A stretch of DNA of 64,000 nt from Bradyrhizobium diazoefficiens USDA 110 (GTDB taxonomy: Bacteria > Pseudomonadota > Alphaproteobacteria > Rhizobiales > Xanthobacteraceae), in assembly GCF_000011365.1 (NCBI RefSeq), contig NC_004463.1:3892001-3956000 (forward strand), read 5' to 3'. Below the pieces are notes generated by a model. The model was not told the origin of the DNA. It saw only the letters and a program-made list of their open reading frames with translations, and did no database searches. A program made the translations under genes and the position numbers. Positions 19,679-27,908 of this stretch are shown one piece after another. Every line of letters begins with the position of its first letter. Position 1 is the stretch's first letter.

Positions 19679-20556
19679 TGACGAAGGAGGTGCGATCGCA
19701 GTTCTGGTACTCCGATGGCCGCAGGCTGAGCGGCCTGTCGACGCTGCTGCTGCTGCTACCGTTCTTCGCCGTCATCGCCTTCGTCTTCATTTATCCGATT
19801 GCGCAGCTCCTCCTGATCAGCTTCTTGGAGCCGCATCCGACCTTGGACAACTACGCCCGCGTCGTCGACAACCCGGTTCACGCGCGCGTCCTGATGCGCA
19901 CGCTCTGGACTGCTGCGCTCGTGACAGCCCTGTCCGCGGTTCTCGGCTTCCCGGTGGCCTACTATATGAGCCGGACGAAGGGGGCGCCCGCCGCCCTTGT
20001 CGCGGTCTGCGTGATCCTGCCGCTCTGGTCGAGCGTACTGGTGCGCACCGCCGCCTGGTCTTTCCTGTTCCAGCGCAATGGGCTGATCAACTCGGCGTTG
20101 ATGGCCCTCGGCCTGACCTCGCAGCCGTTCAAGCTGCTCTACACCCAGAGCGCGGTGGTCATCGCCATGACTCACGTGTTGCTGCCGTTCATGATCCTAC
20201 CGATCTACGGCGCCTTGCGCAGCATTCCGAACGACTATACGCGGGCGGCCGCCGTGCTTGGCGCGACGCGCCTGCGGACCTTTCTCGAAGTCATTCTTCC
20301 ATTGAGCCTGCCGGGCGTCGTTTCCGGATCGCTGCTGGTGTTTCTCACGGCGCTTGGTTTCTTCATCACGCCAGCGCTTCTCGGCTCACCGCAGGAGATG
20401 ATGATCTCGACCCTCGTGTCAAAGCAGATCCGCGAGGTCCTTGACTGGCCCTTCGCCGCCGCATTGGTGGGGGTGCTGACGTTCTTCGTGACCTTGCTCG
20501 CGATCGTGTTCAGCAAGACGTTGCGTTTCGACCGGCTGATGGGGAGCGCCTCGTGA
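19678..20556 (+). CDS. ABC importer permease, PotB type
   Basis: A 292-residue inner-membrane protein with about six transmembrane helices. The first is LLLLPFFAVIAFVFIYPIA, and the coupling (EAA) loop is RAAAVLGATRLRTFLEVILP, which contacts the ATPase. Its ATG overlaps the ATPase stop (TGATG) and it overlaps the next permease gene by four bases. It belongs to the polyamine/thiamine/opine branch of permeases. It forms the channel with the following gene product. Confidence 0.92.
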   Translation: MTKEVRSQFWYSDGRRLSGLSTLLLLLPFFAVIAFVFIYPIAQLLLISFLEPHPTLDNYARVVDNPVHARVLMRTLWTAALVTALSAVLGFPVAYYMSRTKGAPAALVAVCVILPLWSSVLVRTAAWSFLFQRNGLINSALMALGLTSQPFKLLYTQSAVVIAMTHVLLPFMILPIYGALRSIPNDYTRAAAVLGATRLRTFLEVILPLSLPGVVSGSLLVFLTALGFFITPALLGSPQEMMISTLVSKQIREVLDWPFAAALVGVLTFFVTLLAIVFSKTLRFDRLMGSAS

Positions 20557-21359
20557 AACCGCCGACCGACCGAGGTTCCCTCGTGCTGGGCGCCTATGTT
20601 TATGCTGTGCTGGCATTCATCATTGTGCCGCTCGTCATCGTCATTCCAATGTCGTTCAGCCAGAACGACTACCTGGCATTCCCGCCGACCGGTTTCACCT
20701 TGAAATGGTACGCCGAGTATTTCGACAGCAGGCAGTGGCGTGCGGCCACCTGGCTCAGCGTGCAAGTGGCGCTTCTGACGGCAGCCTGTGCTTCGCTGAT
20801 CGGAACCGCAGCCACCTATGCCATGGTCCGTGGTCGCAGCCGGCTCGTGACCCTGTTCCAGATCCTCCTGATAGGGCCGATCATCGTGCCGCATATCGCG
20901 CTCGCCGTCGGTCTCTACCTGTTTTTCCAGACGATCGGTCTCTCGGGAACCGTTCCCGGCTTTGTGCTTGCACATACGGTTCTGACCCTGCCGTTCGTCG
21001 TGTTCACGATGGCGGCGGCCCTGGGCAGCGTCGACGCCAATCTCGAAGCGGCGGCGATGAGCTGCGGTGCGACGCGCTTTCAGGCCTTTCGCTTCGTGAC
21101 GCTGCCGCTGGTCCTGCCGAGTCTTGCGAGCGGCGCGCTGTTTGCCTTCATCATCTCCTTCGACGAACCCGTCGTGTCGTTCTTCCTGTCCGGCATACGC
21201 CAGAAGACGCTGCCGCGTCGTATGTTCGAGGACATCGAGCAGAATCTGACACCCATAATTCCTGCGATCGCGACGCTGCTGATCGTCCTGTCCATCGCGA
21301 TCTTGCTGGGAGGCCATGCACTCCGGTCCCGCAGCAAGACTCAGTCAAGCGCCGGATGA
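20553..21359 (+). CDS. ABC importer permease, PotC type
   Basis: A 268-residue inner-membrane permease starting with GTG inside the stop region of the previous gene (GTGA). The first helix is YVYAVLAFIIVPLVIVIPMS, and the family motif LKWYAEYF follows at about residues 50-57. The EAA loop is EAAAMSCGATRFQAFRFV. It pairs with the PotB-type subunit. The gene precedes the binding-protein gene by 22 bases. Confidence 0.92.
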   Translation: MKPPTDRGSLVLGAYVYAVLAFIIVPLVIVIPMSFSQNDYLAFPPTGFTLKWYAEYFDSRQWRAATWLSVQVALLTAACASLIGTAATYAMVRGRSRLVTLFQILLIGPIIVPHIALAVGLYLFFQTIGLSGTVPGFVLAHTVLTLPFVVFTMAAALGSVDANLEAAAMSCGATRFQAFRFVTLPLVLPSLASGALFAFIISFDEPVVSFFLSGIRQKTLPRRMFEDIEQNLTPIIPAIATLLIVLSIAILLGGHALRSRSKTQSSAG

Positions 21360-21381
21360 GAGCTCAAAGAGGAGAACGTCG

Positions 21382-22449
21382 ATGTCGAAGAAGACCTGGA
21401 AGCGGACCTCAGCACTGCTTGCGCTGGCTTCCGCTCTTTCTGTAACGTTGCCGGCTGCCGCTCAGAAGCTCGAAGATCAGCTGGTGATTGCCACGACCGG
21501 TGGTCTGATGGGCAACACGCTGGCGAAATACTTCTACGAGCCCTTCAACAAGGCCAGGAATGTCGAGGTCGTCCCGGTCGCGGTCGAAGTTCCCGACCAG
21601 TGGGCGCGCGCCAAGGCAATGCAACGAACCGGCAAGATGGAGTTCGACATCGTCACGGCAACCGGTCCAGATCTGGTCGGGCGCACCGACATGCTCGAGA
21701 AGATCGACTGCGCCAAGCTGCCGAGCGTCCAGAAGTTCGGCGTCTCCGATGCCTGCCAGCCCTACGGTGTCGCTCGCACGACCGGAGGCATGCTGATCAC
21801 CTACAATACCGAGGCGTTCAAGGAGAAGGCACCGAAGACCTGGGCCGATTTCTGGGACGTGAAGCAATTCCCCGGACCTCGTGGCCTGCCTGATACCGGC
21901 GACAGCGACTGGTGGGTGCCCGTGGCCGCGCTCCTCGCCGACGGCGTCAAGGCGGACCAGCTCTTTCCGCTCGATCTCAATCGCGCCTACAAGAAGCTTG
22001 ACGAGATTCGTCCCAATGTCTCCGTCTGGTGGAAAACAGGCGATCAGGTGCAGCAGATCATGCGCAGCCGCGAGGTGGTCTTGGCCATGAGCTATTCGGG
22101 ACGCGCGCTCGCCGTCGTGAAAGAGGGCGCTCCGGTCGCCATGTCCTGGGATCAGGCCATTCGCGACACCGGCTATATGGCTGTTCTCAAGGGCGCGCCG
22201 GACCTCAACGCGGCCATGGCCTATCTCGACTTCTTCTATGCGAGCCCCGACGCCCACGTACCGTTCATGCGGGCCGTCAACTATGCAACTGCCAGCAAGT
22301 CGGCCATCGAGTTGCTGAAGCCGGAAGAGCGCAATCTCTATGCGACCTCGCCGGAAAACTACGAAAAGCTGGTCAAACCCGATTTCGCCTGGATCGGCGA
22401 GCACCGCAACGAATTGCGCGAGCGGTGGATGGCCTGGCTGACGCGCTGA
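21382..22449 (+). CDS. ABC importer periplasmic binding protein, PotD/PotF type
   Basis: A 355-residue secreted binding protein. The ATG at 21382 follows AAGAGGAG; the signal peptide is KKTWKRTSALLALASALSV with cleavage near PAAAQ. The mature part begins LEDQLVIATTGGLMGNTL and has the polyamine-branch features YGVARTTGGMLITYNTEAF and WADFWDVKQFPGPRGL. The usual polyamine-binding acidic and aromatic residues could not be assigned with certainty, so the ligand is open. It captures the substrate for the preceding permeases. A short hairpin follows the stop codon. Confidence 0.9.
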   Translation: MSKKTWKRTSALLALASALSVTLPAAAQKLEDQLVIATTGGLMGNTLAKYFYEPFNKARNVEVVPVAVEVPDQWARAKAMQRTGKMEFDIVTATGPDLVGRTDMLEKIDCAKLPSVQKFGVSDACQPYGVARTTGGMLITYNTEAFKEKAPKTWADFWDVKQFPGPRGLPDTGDSDWWVPVAALLADGVKADQLFPLDLNRAYKKLDEIRPNVSVWWKTGDQVQQIMRSREVVLAMSYSGRALAVVKEGAPVAMSWDQAIRDTGYMAVLKGAPDLNAAMAYLDFFYASPDAHVPFMRAVNYATASKSAIELLKPEERNLYATSPENYEKLVKPDFAWIGEHRNELRERWMAWLTR

Positions 22450-22473
22450 GCCGCGACAGCGTCTCCCGCGGCT
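22449..22473 (+). other. Intercistronic hairpin after the binding-protein gene
   Basis: AGCCGCG (22449-22455) and CGCGGCT (22467-22473) form a seven-base-pair stem with an 11-base loop at the stop codon of the binding-protein gene. No T-run follows, so it looks like an RNA-stability element rather than a terminator; such elements often keep binding-protein mRNA abundant. Confidence 0.35.
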
Positions 22474-22499
22474 TCGCGTTCGCAAGATGAGGACGGACC

Positions 22500-22850
22500 A
22501 TGGATCACACCAGTGACCCCAGTGCGATGCGCTACGTCATCGATCCGAGCAGGCTCGATCTCGTAGAGGAATTCCGCGCGAGCCCGCTCGGTGTGCACAG
22601 TCCGGAGCTCCGCAAGCTGCTGGCGCGGATGCGATGGGGCAGGCCGGAAGGGCGACTTGTCCTGATCGTGCTCGAGCCGGGCAGGGCCTGGCGGCTGTCG
22701 TGTATCCCCAAGCGGCGGGGCGATCCCATGCCTTTCGTCGATGATCGCGTCTTCACCTCTCTCGCTGAAGCGGAGTGGCATGTTTTCAAGCTGCGTTGGC
22801 AGGAAACGACTGGCGCGACGCTGCCTGCGGAGGTTTCGGGTGATTTATAG
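22500..22850 (+). CDS. N,N-dimethylformamidase small (alpha) subunit-like protein
   Basis: A 116-residue basic protein. Known small subunits of N,N-dimethylformamidase are about 130 residues and end in a pattern of acidic F-x-T-x-x-E-A followed by an aromatic/Leu-Arg helix; here the end is DDRVFTSLAEAEWHVFKLRWQE, with RLVLIVLEPGRAWRLSCI before it. The gene directly precedes and overlaps (11 bases) a large-subunit homologue, as in known dimethylformamidase operons. The small subunit packs on the large one and is needed for the active complex. The assignment combines weak sequence resemblance with strong context. Confidence 0.7.
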   Translation: MDHTSDPSAMRYVIDPSRLDLVEEFRASPLGVHSPELRKLLARMRWGRPEGRLVLIVLEPGRAWRLSCIPKRRGDPMPFVDDRVFTSLAEAEWHVFKLRWQETTGATLPAEVSGDL

Positions 22851-25101
22851 GACGAACGAGTATCTCGGCTATCCGGACCGCATCAGCGTTCCAGCAGGCG
22901 AGACGGTCCGCTTCCAGTTGAGCAGCAAGCGGCCGAACGTGAAGGTCGAGGTGCTGCGGTTGCGCTGCGGCGATGTCGATGTCAACGGTCCGGGCTTCAA
23001 ATACGAGGTGATGACGAGCAACGTCGACGGCGAGCACGCCTGTCTCGATCAGCCAATCCGGCCGGGATCCAACGCGATCGTCGAGCACGATGGCGCTCTC
23101 GCTCCGACCGGGGGACACTGGTGCTTCGGCGCCTACGTCTGTCCGACGCGCATCGCCGACAATGCCAAGGCCGTGATGGGCAATTGGTGCGAGGCCTCGG
23201 GGCGCGGCTACGCTCTCGAGCTTGATGAGGAAGGATGCCCGGTTCTGGTCCTCGGCCAGTCAACCGGAGCGTCGGCCCGTTTTACCCTCGACGTGAAACT
23301 GCGACAGCGCGTCTGGGCGTTCGTATCGGTCGCGATCGATCTCGTACGGCGATCGGCAACGCTGTCGTTGATCGTTCCGGCGAATGGCGTTCAGCCGACG
23401 GTCGCCCACGCGAAATCATTCGCTCTGCCGCTGGCGCTTGCGCTCGACTCGGGATTGCCGTTCCTGATTGCGGCCCATCATCTGAACGGGGAGCAGCAAT
23501 ACGCGTCTCATTTCGACGGCAAGATCGAGGCGCCGCGGATCTTCTCGCGTCCGCTGGAGGCGGAGGCGCTGCGCGTGTTCGATTGCCAGCCGCGGACAGG
23601 TGCGACCGAGGCCGGCCTTGTCGCTTTCTGGGATTTTGCGGACGGGATCTCGACGCTGTCTGTCAAGGACCTGTCGCCCAACGGTCTGCACGGCAGCCTG
23701 CGCCAGCTGCCCCGCAGGGGCGTCACCGGCTTTCATTGGTCGGGGAGCGTCCATGACTGGCGGCTCTCGCCGCGCGAATATGCGGCGATCCATTTCCACA
23801 GCGATGACATCTACGATTGCGGGTGGCAGACCACGTGCGCGCTCGATGTGCCGGCCGATTGGCGATCGGGCGTCTATGCGCTGCGGTTGACGCCTGGCGG
23901 GAATGACCCTGAGGCGAACTGCGAAAGCTATGTCACTTTCTTCGTGACCCCCGGCAGGAAGTCCAGGCGAGCCGATTTCGTCATCGTCGCTTCGGTGGCG
24001 ACTTATCTGGCTTATGCCAACAGTGCATTGCGGCTCTATCAGGTTCACTTCGAGACTCTGATGGAGCACGTCCTGTGGCTGCCGCAGGACGACGTCTTTA
24101 TGCAGGAGAACCCGGAGATCGGGCAATCGACCTATGATTGCCATGTCGACGGATCGGGGCGCGCCTACAGCTCCTGGCTGCGGCCCATCCTCAACATGCG
24201 CCCGCGGGGCTACTGGTTCAATCTGATCAACGACACCCACATCCTCGATTGGCTCGAGGAGAAAGGGATTTCCTACGATCTGATCACGGATGTCGAGCTC
24301 GATCGCGAAGGGGCACGGGCGCTCGCGCCTTATCGGGTCGTGATGACGCCGACCCATCCCGAATACTACAGTTTCAGCATGATGAACGCGATCATGGCGC
24401 ACCAAAACGCCGGGGGGCGGCACATCTCGATGGGAGGCAATGCGTTCTACTGGCGCTGCGGCTTTCATCCGGCCGCGCCCGCGGCGCTGGAGGTCCGCCG
24501 CGGCATGGCCGGAACGCGGACCTGGGAGTCGGAGCCGGGCGAGGTTCATCTTGCCGGCACCGGCGAGCCGGGCTCGTTGTGGCGGCACTCCGGCTTTGCA
24601 CCGCAGAAGCTCGTGGGCGTCGGCTTTTCGGCGATGATCAACGACACTTGCGGCTACTATTTGCGCACGGCCGAGAGCGAGGACGCGCGCGCCGCCTTCA
24701 TCTTCGAGGGCGTGGACCGCGACGAGAAGCTCGGTGACTTCGGCTTTCGCTACAATGGTGCGGTCGGTAGCGAGATCGACCGCTACGATCTCGATCTGGG
24801 AACGCCGCGGCACGCGTTACGGATTGCGACCTCCGAAGGTCTGGGGGCAGGCGCGCTCCCGACGCCGGAAGAGTTTCGTACCGTGGTTGACGGGCTTGAC
24901 GGCACCCAGAACGCCTTGGTCCGCGCCGACATGGTGTTCTTCGAAACCGCCAATGGCGGTGCGGTATTTGCCACTGGCTCGATCACCTATGGCGTGTCGC
25001 TGGGCCACAACAACTACGACAACAACATCAGCGCTATCACCCTGAATGTCGTGACACGGTTCCTTGATCCGGCGCCGTTCGTCATCCCCGCCCAGGCTTA
25101 G
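22840..25101 (+). CDS. N,N-dimethylformamidase large (beta) subunit-like amidohydrolase
   Basis: A 753-residue protein, close to the 762 of known dimethylformamidase large subunits. It has an N-terminal beta region, a LamG/concanavalin-like middle (GKIEAPRIFSRPLEAEALRV, LVAFWDFA) and a C-terminal glutamine-amidotransferase-like domain. Dimethylformamidase binds a single Fe(III) through two Tyr and one Glu; matching candidates are Tyr392 (TYLAYAN), Tyr432 (STYDCHVDGSG) and Glu508 (THPEYYS). It hydrolyses an amide bond. The start is GTG 22840 after GGAGG, overlapping the small-subunit gene; a longer ATG frame from 22741 would run through that gene and is rejected. The physiological amide is unknown. 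Confidence 0.85.
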   Translation: MIYRTNEYLGYPDRISVPAGETVRFQLSSKRPNVKVEVLRLRCGDVDVNGPGFKYEVMTSNVDGEHACLDQPIRPGSNAIVEHDGALAPTGGHWCFGAYVCPTRIADNAKAVMGNWCEASGRGYALELDEEGCPVLVLGQSTGASARFTLDVKLRQRVWAFVSVAIDLVRRSATLSLIVPANGVQPTVAHAKSFALPLALALDSGLPFLIAAHHLNGEQQYASHFDGKIEAPRIFSRPLEAEALRVFDCQPRTGATEAGLVAFWDFADGISTLSVKDLSPNGLHGSLRQLPRRGVTGFHWSGSVHDWRLSPREYAAIHFHSDDIYDCGWQTTCALDVPADWRSGVYALRLTPGGNDPEANCESYVTFFVTPGRKSRRADFVIVASVATYLAYANSALRLYQVHFETLMEHVLWLPQDDVFMQENPEIGQSTYDCHVDGSGRAYSSWLRPILNMRPRGYWFNLINDTHILDWLEEKGISYDLITDVELDREGARALAPYRVVMTPTHPEYYSFSMMNAIMAHQNAGGRHISMGGNAFYWRCGFHPAAPAALEVRRGMAGTRTWESEPGEVHLAGTGEPGSLWRHSGFAPQKLVGVGFSAMINDTCGYYLRTAESEDARAAFIFEGVDRDEKLGDFGFRYNGAVGSEIDRYDLDLGTPRHALRIATSEGLGAGALPTPEEFRTVVDGLDGTQNALVRADMVFFETANGGAVFATGSITYGVSLGHNNYDNNISAITLNVVTRFLDPAPFVIPAQA

Positions 25102-25136
25102 GGCACGGACACGGCTTCGATCAGAAGAGATCTCCC

Positions 25137-26834
25137 ATGACTGACAAGCGCCATTTCCAATCTCCGGAATTGGGAGCCATCAACGTCGCGCCGCGAAAGG
25201 TGCGCCCGATGCATGCGGACGAGCATTGGGGTAGCCAGCCCTGGTACGAAGCGCCGCGCGAAGACCCCGAAGTGCCGGAGGTGTACACCTATACCGACGC
25301 GATGTCTTACGATCCGGGAGGGGAGGTTGCCTTCCATTCCAGCGCGACGGCGAAAACCTGGCGGTTGCAGGTCTATCGCGATGGCCTTGAGCCGGAAATG
25401 GTGCATGAGGTCGATGCACTGGACGGTGTGTTCGCGCCCACGCCACCTGACGCCTACCGCAATGGATGTAACTGGCCGGTCACGCACCGGTGGAGATTGC
25501 CGTCCGATCTGCGCTCCGGGTTCTATCGCGTGATCTCGTCCTGCGAGCGGGCGAATGGCGGCCGATTCGTCCAGCATCACTTTTTCGTCGTGCGCCCATT
25601 GGAAAGGACACGGCGTGCGAAGATCCTGATGATCCTGCCGACGGGTACCTGGACTGCCTACAACGATTTCGGTGGTGCCAATCACTACTTCGGCGTCGAA
25701 GGTCCGGGCCGGGACGAGCCGTCGCCGGTGTTGTCGCTCGAGCGACCATGGACCCGCGGCATGGTCTGGCTCCCCGCAGGTGCGCCCCGCATCTGCGCCG
25801 ATCCTGCGCCCGAGATGGGCGATGCCCCGCGCTATCCGATGAAGGAGTGGGCCTTTGCCAATGGCTTTGGCCAGTATTACGCGGCGGCTGGCTGGGCCCA
25901 GTACGATCGTCATTTCGTGTTGTGGGCGGAGAAGGAAGGCTATGCCCTCGACATGATCACCCAGACCGATCTCCACTACCTGCCTGAATTGCTCGACGGC
26001 TATCCTTGCGTGACGATCATCGGCCATGACGAGTACTGGACATGGGAGATGCGTGAGGCGATCGAGCGCTATGTGGAAAGCGGCGGACGGCTCGCGCGTT
26101 TCGGTGCCAACTTCCTGTGGCAGATACGACTTGAAGAGGATGGCAAGCGGCAGGTCTGCCACAAGTTCAAGGCGATCCACAAGGATCCCATCGCCGGCAC
26201 GGGCAGGACGCATCTCATGACGTCGGCCTGGGAAGACCGTAACGTGCGTTGGCCCGGCGCCTCGACAGTGGGTGTGAACGGCGCACACGGCCTCTATGCG
26301 TCCTGGGGAGGTTTTGCACCGAACGGCCAAAAGGGCTTTACGGTCTATCGCCCCGAACATTGGGCCTTCGCCGGCACCGGGCTGCACTATGCCGACATCT
26401 TCGGCGACAAGCAGCACATCTTTGCCTACGAGGTCGACGGACTCGACTACACTTTCCGCAACGGCCTTCCGTTTCCCGTTCCCGCCGACGGGCAGCCCGA
26501 AACCATCGAGATATTGGCCATGGCACCTGCCGTCCTCGCCGAGGACGAGCCGCAAGGCGAGGGCTTTCGCTACTACGTGCGCAGCAGCGATCACGAGGGC
26601 CTGGTGGAATGTCTTACCGGCGAAATCACGCCGGAGGGACTTGCCCGCTACAAATACGGATCTGGCATGATGGTGCACATGACCCGTGGCAAGGGCGAGG
26701 TTCTGACCGCCGCGACCTGCGAATGGGTGATGGGGCTAAAGCGCGGCGACCCGTTCACGCAGCGGATCACCCGAAACATTCTCGACCGGTTCACGTCGTC
26801 GACGCCTGCTGTGCCGCGAGAGAAGAGGGCGTGA
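25137..26834 (+). CDS. Second dimethylformamidase-large-subunit-like protein, without LamG domain
   Basis: A 565-residue paralogue of the catalytic C-terminal part of the preceding gene, lacking most of its N-terminal LamG region. The three putative iron ligands align: Tyr175 in TWTAYNDFGG, Tyr184 in GANHYFGVEG and Glu299 in IGHDEYWTWEMR. It also shares the C-terminal ending pattern (GEVLTAATCEWVMGLKRGD). It starts 36 bases after the large subunit, in the same operon. It could be a second amidohydrolase acting on another bond of the same compound, or a partner subunit. The family often appears in databases as dimethylformamidase-beta-like; the function of this short class is not established. 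Confidence 0.8.
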   Translation: MTDKRHFQSPELGAINVAPRKVRPMHADEHWGSQPWYEAPREDPEVPEVYTYTDAMSYDPGGEVAFHSSATAKTWRLQVYRDGLEPEMVHEVDALDGVFAPTPPDAYRNGCNWPVTHRWRLPSDLRSGFYRVISSCERANGGRFVQHHFFVVRPLERTRRAKILMILPTGTWTAYNDFGGANHYFGVEGPGRDEPSPVLSLERPWTRGMVWLPAGAPRICADPAPEMGDAPRYPMKEWAFANGFGQYYAAAGWAQYDRHFVLWAEKEGYALDMITQTDLHYLPELLDGYPCVTIIGHDEYWTWEMREAIERYVESGGRLARFGANFLWQIRLEEDGKRQVCHKFKAIHKDPIAGTGRTHLMTSAWEDRNVRWPGASTVGVNGAHGLYASWGGFAPNGQKGFTVYRPEHWAFAGTGLHYADIFGDKQHIFAYEVDGLDYTFRNGLPFPVPADGQPETIEILAMAPAVLAEDEPQGEGFRYYVRSSDHEGLVECLTGEITPEGLARYKYGSGMMVHMTRGKGEVLTAATCEWVMGLKRGDPFTQRITRNILDRFTSSTPAVPREKRA

Positions 26835-26951
26835 TCGGGCAAGCCACGCGTGAACGACAGCCCGCGCCATGCACAACGGACATCGCGGAGTTTGAACCCA
26901 TCGCGCGATCATCGACGCTGTGACGGAGGCGCGAAAGATGCGCCGCTGAGG

Positions 26952-27674
26952 TCAATCCTCCCCAGGCGTCATGTTGCGGGTGCCGCCATGCTTTTCCAGG
27001 AGCCGCACGAGGTTTTGGCCGCCCTCCATCATGTCGGCCTGGATCGCTTCCCGCACCTTATCGGGACGGCGTTGTCGCAAATAGTTGAGCACGGACAAGT
27101 GCTGATGCTCGTTCGGATAAATTGGTGGCGCGTGCGGATAGTGAAAATTCAGCAAGGGACCGTTGCGCATCCAGATATCGTCGAGAATGGCAAGCACCTC
27201 GGGAAGTCCAGATCCATCGTACAGGCCGCGATGGAATTGCCAGTTGGCGCGAACCGCGTCCGACCACCGACGCTCTTTTTCGGCGCTGATCAACTCGTGA
27301 TGGATTGCTTCCATCTTGTCGATGCCTGCTTCGGAAATGCGCGTCGTGGCGTGCTCCCCGGCGAGGCCTTCGAGAAACAGCCTCACGGTCCTGAGCTCGA
27401 TATACTGCTTGGCTGTCATGTGAGCGACCATGATCGAACGGCCAGCCTGCATCTCGAGGGCGCGCCCGCGCACGAGTTGCATCAATGCCTCGCGAATGGG
27501 TGTCTCCGACACGTTCATCGTCGCAGCGAGCTCGCGGATCTTGAAGCGGTGGCCCGGCCAGAACCGGCCCTCCATCAGCGCCTGTCGCAGGTTGTTGTAG
27601 ACAAGGCTTGTCAGGCTATCGCGGGCGACGGGACCAACTCCGCTCTCGCCAGGCTTCTGTTCCACGTCGTTCAT
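26952..27674 (-). CDS. GntR-family regulator, FCD subfamily
   Basis: A 240-residue regulator. The N-terminal winged helix-turn-helix (YNNLRQALMEGRFWPGHRFK, then ELAATMNVSETPIREALMQL) is followed by an all-helical FCD effector domain with metal-site His residues (FHRGLYDGSG, EHQHLSVLNYL). ATG 27674 has GCGAGGGA upstream and is preferred to a GTG at 27719. It is convergent with the amidohydrolase gene and divergent from the aminotransferase gene. FCD regulators usually repress local catabolic genes and release DNA on binding an organic acid. The three matching operators at 15655, 18449 and 27869 are its probable targets. Confidence 0.92.
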   Translation of the reverse strand: MNDVEQKPGESGVGPVARDSLTSLVYNNLRQALMEGRFWPGHRFKIRELAATMNVSETPIREALMQLVRGRALEMQAGRSIMVAHMTAKQYIELRTVRLFLEGLAGEHATTRISEAGIDKMEAIHHELISAEKERRWSDAVRANWQFHRGLYDGSGLPEVLAILDDIWMRNGPLLNFHYPHAPPIYPNEHQHLSVLNYLRQRRPDKVREAIQADMMEGGQNLVRLLEKHGGTRNMTPGED

Positions 27675-27734
27675 TTCGGTCCCTCGCAAGGGTTTGGCCG
27701 TTTGTGCCAACCCCACCACCTGCTCGAATCCACT

Positions 27735-27744
27735 TTATATATAA
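27735..27744. promoter_or_regulatory. AT-rich palindrome upstream of the GntR gene
   Basis: TTATATATAA lies 61 bases upstream of the GntR start and resembles the core of the three operators, but does not match the 17-mer well. It may be a -10 region or a weak autoregulatory site. Confidence 0.3.
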
Positions 27745-27868
27745 TATAGGAAGGCAGATTTGCCGAAATCATTAGCCGCTGGCGCCGATTCTGCCGAAAG
27801 GAGGTCACTCCTTGTGGTCGGGTTGCTGCACATCGGCATAGGGAGACAGCCACTTGCAATTCACCTGA

Positions 27869-27885
27869 TAATATATGATATATCG
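27869..27885. promoter_or_regulatory. Putative GntR operator, copy 3
   Basis: TAATATATGATATATCG matches the 17-mer of copies 1 and 2 at 15 of 17 positions and lies 23 bases upstream of the aminotransferase ATG. It is placed in the divergent region between gntR and the aminotransferase, so it may control both. Confidence 0.65.
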
Positions 27886-27908
27886 TCTTGGAGTTGGAGA
27901 GGGCCGTC

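Noticed and set aside
22741..22839. Longer start for the dimethylformamidase-like large subunit
   Set aside because: The extension reads MIASSPLSLKRSGMFSS and overlaps the small-subunit gene; GTG 22840 with GGAGG fits the family length.
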